Part shown: piece by piece, positions 49,422 to 60,200 of the stretch
Layout of the letters: the number at the start of each line of letters is the position of its first letter
Numbering within the stretch: position 1 is the stretch's first letter
Assembly: GCA_019321725.1 (NCBI GenBank)
Contig: CM033121.1
Location: 13,826,001 to 13,890,000 of the forward strand
Direction of reading: 5' to 3'
Source of the DNA: Paulownia fortunei
Taxonomy: Eukaryota > Streptophyta > Magnoliopsida > Lamiales > Paulowniaceae
Length of the DNA: 64,000 bases
Notes under the pieces: model-generated
What the model was told of the DNA's origin: nothing
What the model saw: the letters and a program-made list of their open reading frames with translations, nothing else
Database searches by the model: none
Made by a program: the position numbers and the translations under genes

Positions 49422-51511
49422 TAGGGCACTTTCTTTCTCTTATGTCTTGCATTTTCTTTCTGTTCATTTGATAAAGTCTTTAGATTAAATTTAGCTACAA
49501 GGCATGGTCGCGCATATGATGGAGATCTTGGAATATGCCTTTAAGACTTTGGCCTTAAATAAGTTTTGGGTCGAGGGATTTTTGAGATGAGGCATCGAAT
49601 AGCCCAATAAGACTTGTGTATATGATATATGCTCGTAAAGCGATAATATCTCATTCTATAGGTATTAGTATAGTGACGCAAGTTCATGTATATTGATGCT
49701 TGTTAGAGAACAAGCACACTAAACTGGCCTGTAAAAAATTCTTAATTGAAAAATTTATTTGTCAAATTAAGAATCTCCGTGTTATGATAGTATGCAACTA
49801 GTCCTTAGACTTGAGGTACCATAGTAACCTTGTGTGTGTCATGTCTTACTTTGATGCATTCTTTGATTGCTTGACAATCATAAAGGGATTACATTATCTA
49901 TTGCATTTACACATATGGAGGTTAATGAGTAGCCAACAAAGGATCCGTCACTTGTCTAGTAGAACAAGTGAATCTCCTATGTTTTCATAGTTCATGACAC
50001 TTAATTTCTTGGCCAAAGTATGATTAAGTCAGAAAAGGGTTTCTAATGATTCATCATTTTCTAACATTCATCAAGAGTCACTTGAACTTGAAATAGAATC
50101 ATAGTTATTGACTCAATTGAGATTTCGACTTTTATTCATACCCTAGACTCAATCACAAGATTAGTTGATGGAAGGACCTTACGTGCATGGTATTTGTAAA
50201 TGAAATAGGATCACTTGTTATTTCACCTAAGACTAGTTTGCCATGATTAATTGCTAGATGTTTTCATAGATAGTGAGGTTCTTGGTTTTAAAAAGTTAAT
50301 TCCAAGCAGATTAATTAATTGGATTAATTAATTAGAATAATAATTACTCATAAGTTGCAAATATTGTAAGCCCACTACTAGCTTAGTAGTGAACGTAAAG
50401 GGCCTTACATAATTTGTAATGAATAACTTTTAGTTTAAAATTAATCCAAACAGTTGGATATAATTAATTAATTAATTAGATTATTTAATTAAGGATTAAA
50501 TTAATTCAAATTAGTTGTGCAAATTATCTAATTAAGTAGTAGAATTATTCAATTTGACCTAGTAAGATTGCAAATCCAAATTTGAGTGAATTATTTAACT
50601 GATTGGATCAATTAATTAAACTTGGGTTAGTTAATTAATTGAATTAATTAATGTGTGTTTGATGAAGTCCAAGCCCAACTTAAAAAGGCTCATTAGTAGA
50701 AGCCCACTTGGAATATTGAAAGAAATAGATTAAATTGAAAAATAATTCTTATTTAATGGACATAAAATATCAAAATTGAATTTATGGGATAGGTTCAATG
50801 AATCTGGAGGAAAGAGTGGGTTGAACATTAGTGGCCATTTTAGAGCATATTTTCAGCCATTAAATATAGAAGGAAAGGGGCATTTTGGTATGATGTGGAT
50901 TTGGTTTGTTATGAAAGTTAGGCTTTCCAAACAACTAAATCAACATGTGAGGCTAATATTAGGTTTAATCTAATTTTTGTAGCCACCATATAAATAGAAG
51001 ATTGTAGACAAAATCCCAAAAACTCCCACACACTCTAAAAATTAGACACTAGCAAATAGAAAAGAAAAACGTTTTCTTCTCTCTTCTTCTCCCTTTTGTT
51101 CTTCTTTGTCCAAGTATATTATTCTTCTTCCGCTAGGTAGATTAAGAACAATAACAATAAACATTTAATCTTTGATTTCACCGGTTGGATTAAAGATTAG
51201 TGTTCACTCCCCTTTTAATCTTGAAAAAAAAAGAATATTAGCAAGTTCTTTTCTTTTGGTTATTCTAGTTCAAGGTGTGGACTTCTTTAGAGAGAGGACA
51301 TGAGGACTCCTTAGTGAGAGATTCACTACAATCCGGCAATTGATTACCTCAAGTCTTGTACTAAATCAGAGAATCAGAAAAGGGTAACAGATTATATCAT
51401 CACTATATTTATATTTTATTTATTAAACTGTTAATAAATGTTATTGCATGTTTTATTTAAAAAAAATTAATTTTCGTTGCATGTACCCCCTAGGTTATAG
51501 TAAACCCAACA
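49422..51511 (+). repeat. Element D 3' LTR
   Basis: About 2.09 kb, from (CT)AGGGCACTTTC to AAACCCAACA. It contains the empty site AAATATTGTAAGCCC (about 50358) that corresponds to the solo-LTR insertion in the 5' LTR, and a TATAAATAG box at about 50990. CACCGGTTGGATTAAAGATTAGTG near 51180 matches the 5' copy. The 65-codon frame at 50776 is chance. Confidence 0.85.
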
Positions 51512-51592
51512 ATAAAGACTCCAAGGCACTTGAGACTTTTGATAACGGTAGACAATAAGGACTCCAAGGCACTTGAGACTTTCGATAAGGCC
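51510..51592. repeat. 43-bp tandem duplication at the 3' edge of element D
   Basis: CAATAAAGACTCCAAGGCAC at 51510 recurs as CAATAAGGACTCCAAGGCAC at 51553, each followed by TTGAGACTTT(T/C)GATAA. The second copy is ordinary C gag read in reverse; the first touches the LTR end. Confidence 0.85.
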
Positions 51593-51850
51593 TACCATTT
51601 TCAACCCATGGTCTTGGACTAAAGAGCCTTCTGTCATACAATATCGAAATAGCTCTTTTGAGACTTGATATCTACATGTCTAGTATGTTCACCATATTAA
51701 CTCTTGCAAGGGAATGTGAATATCGGCAACATGTGCTATATTCTCATGTTGCCTCTACAAATCATTTGACATGGATGCTATCATATAGCACTAAGCTTGC
51801 AAGGCATCCTTTACTTGCTTGTGGTACTCTGAAAGCTCTTCCTTAGTGGC
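51512..51850 (-). pseudogene. Element C gag, N-terminal part
   Basis: Minus-strand reading shows a RCYMIASMSNDL-like stretch (near 51780), HIPLQEL, a degenerate TYQTCRYQVSKELF stretch (near 51690-51650), then QDHGLKMVGLI and a SLKCLGV stretch against the D LTR. It is the missing upstream half of the gag that continues at 39085. The extreme N terminus, leader, primer site and 5' LTR of C are not present to the right. Confidence 0.7.
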
Positions 51851-52125
51851 ACATAATATTAAAGTTCCTACTGTCACATAATTCAATGTCAATCATATTC
51901 AATAACTTGTAAGAATTCACAATGTAATAGAACAACAATCTAACGACATGGTACTTCTTCACCTAAGTCTAAATCCCCTATTTTACTTGATTGTTTTTGT
52001 TACTTGTTGCTTGTTAATTTCTAGTTTTAAGTTTTCAAATCAATCAACAAAACTTTATGGACACGATATCTGTATATCAGACACTTTATTATTTGTTGGC
52101 TCGTACACTTGTGAAATTTGATTGC
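51851..52125. other. Unassigned 275 bp, possibly a gypsy LTR end
   Basis: AT-rich sequence unlike the copia elements. Towards its end it reads TTTATGGACACGATATCTG followed by ACACTTTATTATTTGTTGGC and TCGTACACTTG, a phrase style seen at the 3' ends of large plant gypsy LTRs. Too short to prove. Confidence 0.3.
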
Positions 52126-53684
52126 ATTTAAGTACAAGCCACACCAGCCACTAAGTGTTAGTACCCGATGAAACTTCCACTACTCCAATCACTACTCCAT
52201 TACTTTTATTGATAATTTTTCAAGGTATGAGTATGTGTATCTTGTGAGATAAAAGTCTAAAGTCTTTGAAATATTCAATAACTTTAGGCATAAAGTGGAG
52301 AAATAAACTGAGCAAAGTATTAAGATTCTTCAGTCTATTGAGGAGGTGAGTACTTGGGAAATAAGTTTCTTAATTATCTAAGAAAGAATGAGATTCTCTT
52401 ATAGTGGACTCTACCTACTACTCCACAGTTGAATGGGGTAGTAGAGCATAGAAACCAAACTTTGTCGGCTACTGTTCAATCCATGATGAGTTTTATTTGA
52501 CTTTCTATTTTATTCTTGGGCTATGCTATGTATTGATGACATTCTTACTAAATGAAGTACCACCTAAGTCAATGTTCAAAATATTATATGAGATATCATG
52601 TTGGCAATACCTCTTGTATAAATACCTAAGTAGCTAGTGGGAGATAGGCTTGATTCAAGATCTAGCTTATGGAGTTTAATGGAGGTCTAAAGAAATCTAT
52701 TAGATACCATTTCTATGACCTCTACTAGAGGTGTTAGTTTCAAGGAATGTCATCTTCTTATAGCAGGAGTTTCTATTAGATAGGAAAGGATAGGCCATAG
52801 AGCTTGAAGAAATCGAAGAACCATAAATTCTCTCATAAGAAGGCAATGGTGCATGAATGAGTTACTTAGAAGATTTACAAGGATCTCAAGACCACCTTTT
52901 GCTAGACCCATCATAGGTTTTGTACCCATTGGATATAAATAGGTCTACAAGCAGAATCTTGGAGTAAATGGAGACGTACCGACCTATGAGGCTTCGTAGC
53001 AAAAGATTATGCTAATGGTCAAAATGTTGACTGTTGATGAAACTTTTTACCATAACCGATGCTAAAGCCATTCAAATTTTCCTAATTATATCTATGTATT
53101 ATGACTATGAGATCTGACGAGTGGATGTGAATACTGTCTTCCATAATAAGGGTAATGAGAAGGATATCTACATGAAGAAGCCAAGGGCTTTATATAGGAG
53201 GTGAGTGAAACATTTGTAGCTTTCAAATGTCCATTTATGAACTCTAACAAGCTTCCCAAAGGTGGAACATTCGATTTGGTAAGGCAATCAAATAGTTTGA
53301 TTCCCTCAGGAATGCAGATGAACCAACTATGTATAAGAAGGTTATTGGGAGTATGGAGGTTTATTGTACTTTTCGTTAATAAAATTCTACTAATAGGGAT
53401 TATGTAATAATGCTTCAGTCAACTGAGACTTGTCATTTAATATATTCTCCTTGAGTGATTTGGGAAAAACATCCCAGGGATTAGGGATTTAGATCTATAA
53501 AGATCTAAGAGGATGCTTAAACTCACCCAAATCCATGTACTTAGATACTAAGAGAGTTTAGCATACAGCGATCCAAGAAGAGATTCCAACTTATGAATCA
53601 AAGGTTTTCTCTTTCAAAGTTTGTCCCCAAAGATTTCTAGAGGAAAGAGAAAGAATGACTCACATACTATATGAATAGTTTATG
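52126..53684 (+). pseudogene. Copia fragment E: integrase and RT remnant
   Basis: Plus strand: PLSVS start of integrase core (52140), FIDNFSRYEYVYLVR (52208), KILQS…EEVS, a YMLCIDD-like region, GVSFKECHLL (52735). RT pieces follow: FVPIGYK, a V…EYCLP stretch (the VKTAF region) and VSETFVAFKCPFMNSNK (53201-53252), the decayed equivalent of the conserved YGLKQAS segment. RNase H is mostly missing. Highly eroded, with dozens of stops. No gag or 5' LTR. Confidence 0.7.
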
Positions 53685-53784
53685 GTGTGCCAATTATTGA
53701 TCACTTCTATACTTTTGTAAAAATAATTTCTTTCAAAATATATTAGTAATGATGACACTTCTTTATCTTTAATTTCACTTAATG
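53685..53784 (+). repeat. Start of the element E 3' LTR, truncated
   Basis: GGTGTGCCAATTATTGATCAC and TTCTATACTTTTGTAAAAATAA match the first ~100 bp of the B LTR (CGTGCCAATTAGATTGTGCATC…), ending CTTTATCTTTAATTTCACTTAA. It breaks off at 53785, where a minus-strand LTR begins. Confidence 0.65.
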
Positions 53785-55365
53785 TTGGGTTCACGGGGTC
53801 CCCAGATGTGTAACGGAGTGAAAAATTAAAAATCTAAAAATTAATACATCACATGTGAATTAAAACATCCTAGAACCCTTTCTTGAGAGATTGAATTATG
53901 CATTATAATACCTTTTTTGATAAGTTGTGGAAACTTTACCTGAATTACACTCCGGATAATGTAGGGAGTGAAATGATTCAAATGGTTATCCCAACACGAA
54001 TAAGTCTTCAAGAGCTTCACATTAAACCCTTTTGATTGAATCTTGATTCACTTTTAACATCCTAATTCTTATCCCTATAAATTGATCCACACCTTGGATC
54101 CCACTCACAATCCAATCCCATGATTATAGTCTCCGATTTGGTAATTCTATCCTAAAAGAGTTTTGGAACATGAACACACAAACAATTAATGTTTGTAGTT
54201 ATTTAATTTGTTTCTTAATTCAAATAATTGAATCAAGAATAATATACATGAAAGATTGGCAAAAAATGGAGTGAAGTTTGGAAGAAGAGGGGTTAATGTT
54301 GAGCATGAAGAAAACTAATTTTTTCCACCAAATATAGGAGTGTCTTGCATGTTTTTCTTGCTGTAAATTGACAAGAAGAATGCTCAAAAATCACCCTAAA
54401 ATTCATCCTCTTAGGGATCTTAAAGAAGCGCTCAAGTCCCTTCCTAGTAGGATTTTCATTCCTTCCAAAACTAGACTCCTAGTGTGAACCTTTGTGTTCA
54501 CACTCTTAATAAGAAGCTTCCTTATCTCATAAGAAGTTTCTTTTTCTATCTTTCTTCTCTTGGAATTGGATTCTTAATCTTCGGAATCCAATTCCATTTT
54601 AAGAATTGGATTCTCAATCAAATTTCCTTTTTAGGAATTGAATTCCTAATCCAATTTCCTAATGGTCTTCCTATAAGCCCATATCTAATGGGCTCTAGTT
54701 TAATTGATCCAATCAATTAAATTAATTCTTTTAAATTAATTAATTAGGTTGATCTTAATTAACTAGTCCAATCAATTAACTAAATATTCTCATTAGGCTA
54801 CCTAATCCAATTAGGTCAAATTAATTGATCCTATCAATTAAATTAATTCTTCTAAATTAATTAATTAGGTTGATCTTAATTAACTGGTCCAATCAATTAA
54901 CTAAATATTTCTATTAGGCTACCTAATCTAATTAGGTTAAATTAATTGATCGTATCAATTAATTTAATTAATTCAACACTTGAAGAATTTAAGCCCCATT
55001 AATAAATTATATTAATTGAATTAATCCAATCTTGGATTAATTTCTAGGATAGAAATAGACTTGTCCAAATTTTGTGTGTGATTCTTTAGGTTCACATTGA
55101 GCTAGTAGTAGTGGCTCACAACTATTGTAAATTAATTGAATAAATTAATTATTCTAATTAATTCATTGAATTAATTAATCCTCTTGGAATTAACCTATTA
55201 ATTCCAAAAACCCACAAGTCATGGGAAGTACCCAGTAGTGCATGATAACCCCTAGTCACAGTAACCTAACGAACCTATTCCAATAATGAATGCCACGACT
55301 CTTCCATCAACTAATCTCTCGATTGAGTCTAGCACATGGGTTAATAGTCAAAAAACATCCTTGAT
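53785..55365 (-). mobile_element. Minus-strand copia LTR, 5'-truncated, subfamily of element A
   Basis: The reverse complement ends CCCGTGAACCCAACA at 53785, preceded by GGTTCTAGGATGTTTTAATT and CACATGTGATG as in LTR A. Two near-identical blocks of ~115 bp (54715-54835 and 54835-54955, TTAATTAATTAGGTTGATC…) make an internal tandem repeat. GATTCTTTAGGTTCACATTGAG (55080) is the reversed family block. The first ~500 bp of the LTR are missing at the 55365 end. No primer site adjoins 53785, so it is a solo or broken LTR. The hydrophobic frame at 54484-54720 is a chance product of T-rich DNA. Confidence 0.75.
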
Positions 55366-56060
55366 TGTTCTCTGATTGATCCGGGGTATGAGAGGTCTTT
55401 ATTCACATGGACTGATAAGAGGAATATATGGTAGTATTTGGATTGAATATTAATTTCTTCATCTTGGTCTAATATTTTTCAAAAAACTCAAATTAAAGAT
55501 CTTAATAGGGGATACTCTGATCGTTGTCCTTTACTTATCGAGCTTGATATTTCTTGTGAGAGAACTCCTTCCTCATATTAGTTTATTAATAGTTGGATTC
55601 ATCATGATGGTTTTCTTGATACTGTTAGATAGATATGGAATGAGTCGATGCAAACTTGGGGAATTGTGGCTCTTCAGCAAAAATTTTATTGGGTTAAGAA
55701 TTTGAAAAGGTGGAATAAACATGTGTTTGGAGATATTTTTGACACTATGGTAGTTGCTAAATAGGATTTGATGAAAATTCTTTGGATGAGAAACTTATTG
55801 CACTAAAAAGAAGCCAAGTTGTACTTACCTAAGTATTATTTATTAAAGAATCTTTTTGGAAGCAAAACACGACTTGTAAATAGCTCAAGTCCAAGGGGAA
55901 AGATGTTTTAAATATTTTCAACCCCTTATTAAAAAGAAAAGACTAAAATCACCATAAATTTTGTTGTTGGTGGTGATGTAATTTTATTAAGGCCTATTGA
56001 ATTGTGTGAATCTATTTCTCATTTTTTTAAGCAACACAATGGGAGGTAAAGCTTTATTTT
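55366..56060 (+). pseudogene. LINE (L1-type) fragment: endonuclease end and RT N-terminal region
   Basis: Plus-strand pieces: YERSLFTWTDKRNIW (55387), RGYSDRCPLLIELDIS (55507-55555; the S-D-catalytic-His box reads SDR), NSWIHHDGFLDTVR, ALQQKFYWVKNLKRWNKHVFGDIFD (55670-55742, pieces), ESFWKQNTTCKWLK-like stretch (55850), and a VKKKR/INF-like stretch. This is the usual order from the end of the AP endonuclease to the N-terminal RT linker in plant L1. The catalytic His of the SDH box is replaced and there are several stops. No poly(A) tail or 5' end is seen. Confidence 0.75.
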
Positions 56061-56099
56061 CAACATATGATTTTGTGGACATTGAGCATGTATTTTAGA

Positions 56100-57229
56100 T
56101 TTAGAAGCTATCCAGAGAATTCCACTAAAGGTAAAAATTTGCTCCATTGACCATGAAAATCTAATACACAAGCTCTAAGCATATCTTCCAATGTTTGTAT
56201 TGTTCGCTCTGATTGTCTATCAGTCTAAGGATGATATGCAGTGCTAAAAGATAATTGTGTTCCCAATACCTTGTGTAAACTCTTCCAGAACATAGACAAA
56301 AACCTTAAATCTCTATCAGAAATAATAAATAGTGGTACCCCATTAAGTCTGACCACTTCCTGTATATATAACTATGCATAACGGTCCATGGAATAAGTGG
56401 AACATATTGGAAGAAAGTGTGCAGATTTAGTTAACCTGTCAATGATAACCCAAATAGCATCGTGACCTTTAACTATTTTAGGTAATCCCGATATGAAATC
56501 CATTGTAATTCTTTCCCATTTCCACTCTGGAATAAATAAAGGTTGCAAGGTTCTACTGGTCTTTGATGTTCTGTCTTTATTTATTGACATATTAAACATT
56601 ATTCTACAAGTTGAGCAACACCTCTTTTCATACCTGGCCACCAGTAATGCGTTATCAAATCTCTATACATTTTAGTAGCTCATGGATGTACTGAATATGG
56701 TGTTGAATGTGCCTCTGCAAAAATATGTTCCCGAATGTTGTTTACATTAGGCACATATAACCTTTTTCAAAATCACAACGTGCCTCTGCCAAAATATGTT
56801 CTCTGACATCTGAAAATCAGAAAACTTTTCTAAAGCCATATCTTTCATCATTTTAGTAACATATTCATCAATTTGTTGTCATTGTTGAATTCTATCAATC
56901 AAAGTCGATTGGAGTGTCAAAGCTGCAAATTTGGCCTCTACTGATCCCTGTTATACAATTTCTACATCCATTTTCTGTAGTTCAATTAACTCTGGTTTTT
57001 GAGTCAAAGCTAAAAATGCAGTATTTTGTGTTGATTTCCTACTCAATGCATCAGCCACAACATTAGCCTTACTAGGATGATAGTTGATAACACAATCATA
57101 ATCTTTTATTGACTCCAACCATCTTCGTTGTCGCATATTTAACTCTTTTTGGGTGAAGAATTATTTTAAGCTCTTGTGATCAGTATATATCTCACATCGT
57201 TCATCATACAAATAATGTCTCTATATCTT
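56100..57229 (-). pseudogene. Ty3/gypsy pol fragment: RNase H end and integrase
   Basis: Minus strand from 57229: a RHYLYDERCEIYTDHKSLK stretch (RNase H), [15 protein letters not shown] (57136), [16 protein letters not shown] with its Asp (57075-57028), then a zinc region with CLIC (near 56610). The integrase core follows: PEWKWERITMDFISGLP with its first Asp (56525-56475) and HDAIWVIIDRLTKSAHFLP (56465-56410). Fragments of the second Asp and Glu region run to about 56110. Typical of a chromovirus-like plant gypsy element. Several frameshifts and stops. The readable protein reaches the satellite junction at 57229/57230, so the element is cut there. Confidence 0.8.
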
Positions 57230-60200
57230 AATGAATTTAACTTTACATTAATGAAAATTATTTTAAGTTTATATAACTATTATAGGTTTTAACAAAAATA
57301 CTATTTCTTCTTTTTGACTTCACATAGTAGTTTCCATTTAGCATAACTAAAAAATATAAAAAAAAAATTAAAAAAATTCAAATCAAAATACAAATTAAAT
57401 ACAAAAATTAGTAAAACAAATTAAATATGTCAAAATTATTTTTTTAAATAATATTAATTTAAAATATGGAATTAATTTACAAGTAAATATTTTTTATTTA
57501 ATTTCAGAACACTAATATGACTTTAAAATATTTACAAACTTAATATGCATAGAAAATATATTTTAATTTTAATAGTAATTAACTAAAATTATTACTAATT
57601 TAATTTTAAAATATTGATCTAAAAATAATTATTATTTTTTAAAATATTTTAATTTATAAAGTAGTAAAAACATATAGCTCACTAGTATAAATTTTAAATA
57701 TATATTACCGTTCAAAAGATTTGATCATTGAAATTCGTTACTATATTTAAAAAAAATTAAGTTAAAATATATACTAAAATTAACTAATATAACCACTTAA
57801 AATGTAAATATTTTAAACAAATTAACCTCTAATAAAATGGAATCAAAATTTAAAACAAAAATAAATATTTTAAAAATAAATTTACGACATTTTATATTAA
57901 AATATAAATTAAATTATACAAGCACAATAACTCAACGAATAAATGTGAAAAAAACATATAAAATTGGAACCAAAATTACAAGCAAAATAAATAAATTATA
58001 AGTATTCAACGTTTCAAAAAATAAATTTTTAATTACAAAAATACTATTAAAAAATTCAATAAATGATCCAAATATTTTACTAACACATAACTCAACAAAT
58101 TAAGTTTTAAAAAAAATTAAACATAATAAAAACAAAACTAGAATTAAAAGCAAAATAAATAAAAATATAAAATTTTAATTGAAAAGTTTATATTAAATTT
58201 TACTAGTATGCACAATAACACAAAAATATAAAATTTTAAAATTTTAAAATCTTAGAAAAATACATTGTCAAATTAATTAAGGTTTTAATCAATAAGTAGT
58301 GAATATTTAAAAAGTAAATATAATTTTTTTTCCTTACTTTGAAATATACAATTAATTAAACATTAGAAAATTAGTGTAAGAAAAAAAACTTAATTTTTTA
58401 AAATTCAAAAACATGATAATTCAATGGGATCAAATAGTAAATTCAGAATAACTATAGGGTAAAAAAAATCAAATAACAATACAAATTAAATTAAATACAA
58501 CAATATAAAATTTGCATTGAATATTTTAAAGTAAATATATTTTAATTTAACATATAATTAATTTAACTTTACATTAATGAAAATTATTTTAAGTTTATAT
58601 AACTATTATAGGTTTTAACAAAAATACTATTTCTTCTTTTTGCCTTCACATAGTAGTTTCCATTTAGAATAACTAAAAAATATAAAAAAAAAATTAAAAA
58701 AATTCAAATCAAAATACAAATTAAATACAAAAATTATTTAAACAAAATTAAATATGACAAAAGTATTTTTTTAAATAATATTAATTTAAAATATGCAATT
58801 AATTTACAAGTAAATATTTTTTATTTAATTTCAGAACACTAATATGACTTTAAAATATTTACAAACTTAATATGCATAGAAAATATATTTTAATTTTAAT
58901 AGTAATTAACTAAAATTATTACTAATTTAATTTTAAAATATTGATCTAAAAATAATTATTATTTTTTAAAATATTTTAATTTATAAAGTAGTAAAAACAT
59001 ATAGCTCACTAGTATAAATTTTAAATATATATTACCGTTCAAAAGATTTGATCATTGAAATTCGTTACTATATTTAAAAAAAATTAAGTTAAAATATATA
59101 CTAAAATTAACTAATATAACCACTTAAAATGTAAATATTTTAAACAAATTAACCTCTAATAAAATGGAATCAAAATTTAAAACAAAAATAAATATTTTAA
59201 AAATAAATTTACGACATTTTATATTAAAATATAAATTAAATTATACAAGCACAATAACTCAACGAATAAATGTGAAAAAAACATATAAAATTGGAACCAA
59301 AATTACAAGCAAAATAAATAAATTATAAGTATTCAACGTTTCAAAAAATAAATTTTTAATTACAAAAATACTATTAAAAAATTCAATAAATGATCCATAT
59401 TTTACTAACACATAACTCATCAAATTCAGTTTTAAAAAAAATTAAACATAATAAAAACAAAACTAGAATTAAAAGCAAAATAAATAAATTATGTATTCAA
59501 CTGTAAAAATATAAAATTTTAATTGAAAAGGTTATATTAAATTTTACTAGTACGCACAAAAATATAAAATTTTAAAATTTTAAAATCTTAGAAAAATACA
59601 TTGTCAAATTAATTAATGTTTTAATCAATAAGTAGTGAATATTTGAAAAGTAAATATAATTTTTTTTCCTTACTTTGAAATATACAATTAATTAAACATT
59701 AGAAAATTAGTGTAAGAAAAAAAACTTAATTTTTTAAAATTCAAAAACATGATAATTCAATGGGATCAAATAGTGAATTTAGAATAACTAAAGGGTAAAT
59801 AAAATCTAATAAAAATAAAATTAAATTAAATACAACAATATAAAATTTGCATTGAATAATTTAAAGTAAATATATTTTAATTTAACATATAATGAATTTA
59901 ACTTTACATTAATGAAAATTATTTTAAGTTTATATAACTATTATAGGTTTTAACAAAAATACTATTTCTTCTTTTTGCCTTCACATAGTAGTTTCCATTT
60001 AGCATAACTAAAAAATATAAAAAAAAAAATTAAAAAAATTCAAATCAAAATACAAATTAAATACAAAAATTAGTAAAACAAATTAAATATGTCAAAATTA
60101 TTTTTTTAAATAATATTAATTTAAAATATGGAATTAATTTACAAGTAAATATTTTTTATTTAATTTCAGAACACTAATATGACTTTAAAATATTTACAAA

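Larger units (their letters stand above)
39180..51511 (+). mobile_element. Copia element D, complete but degenerate
   Basis: 12.3 kb including a 2692-bp solo LTR in its 5' LTR. Parts: 5' LTR 39180-43942, primer site 43943, leader with GC-rich island, gag 45660-46509, pol 46510-49410, purine tract, 3' LTR 49422-51511. It is inserted in gag of minus-strand element C, whose two halves flank it. Flanking ACAAA (39175-39179) and ATAAA (51512-51516) might be a one-mismatch target duplication, but the left flank is unassigned filler, so this is uncertain. Confidence 0.85.

Noticed and set aside
54484..54720. 78-residue hydrophobic frame resembling a membrane protein
   Set aside because: Lies in T-rich, antisense copia LTR sequence; hydrophobicity follows from base composition.
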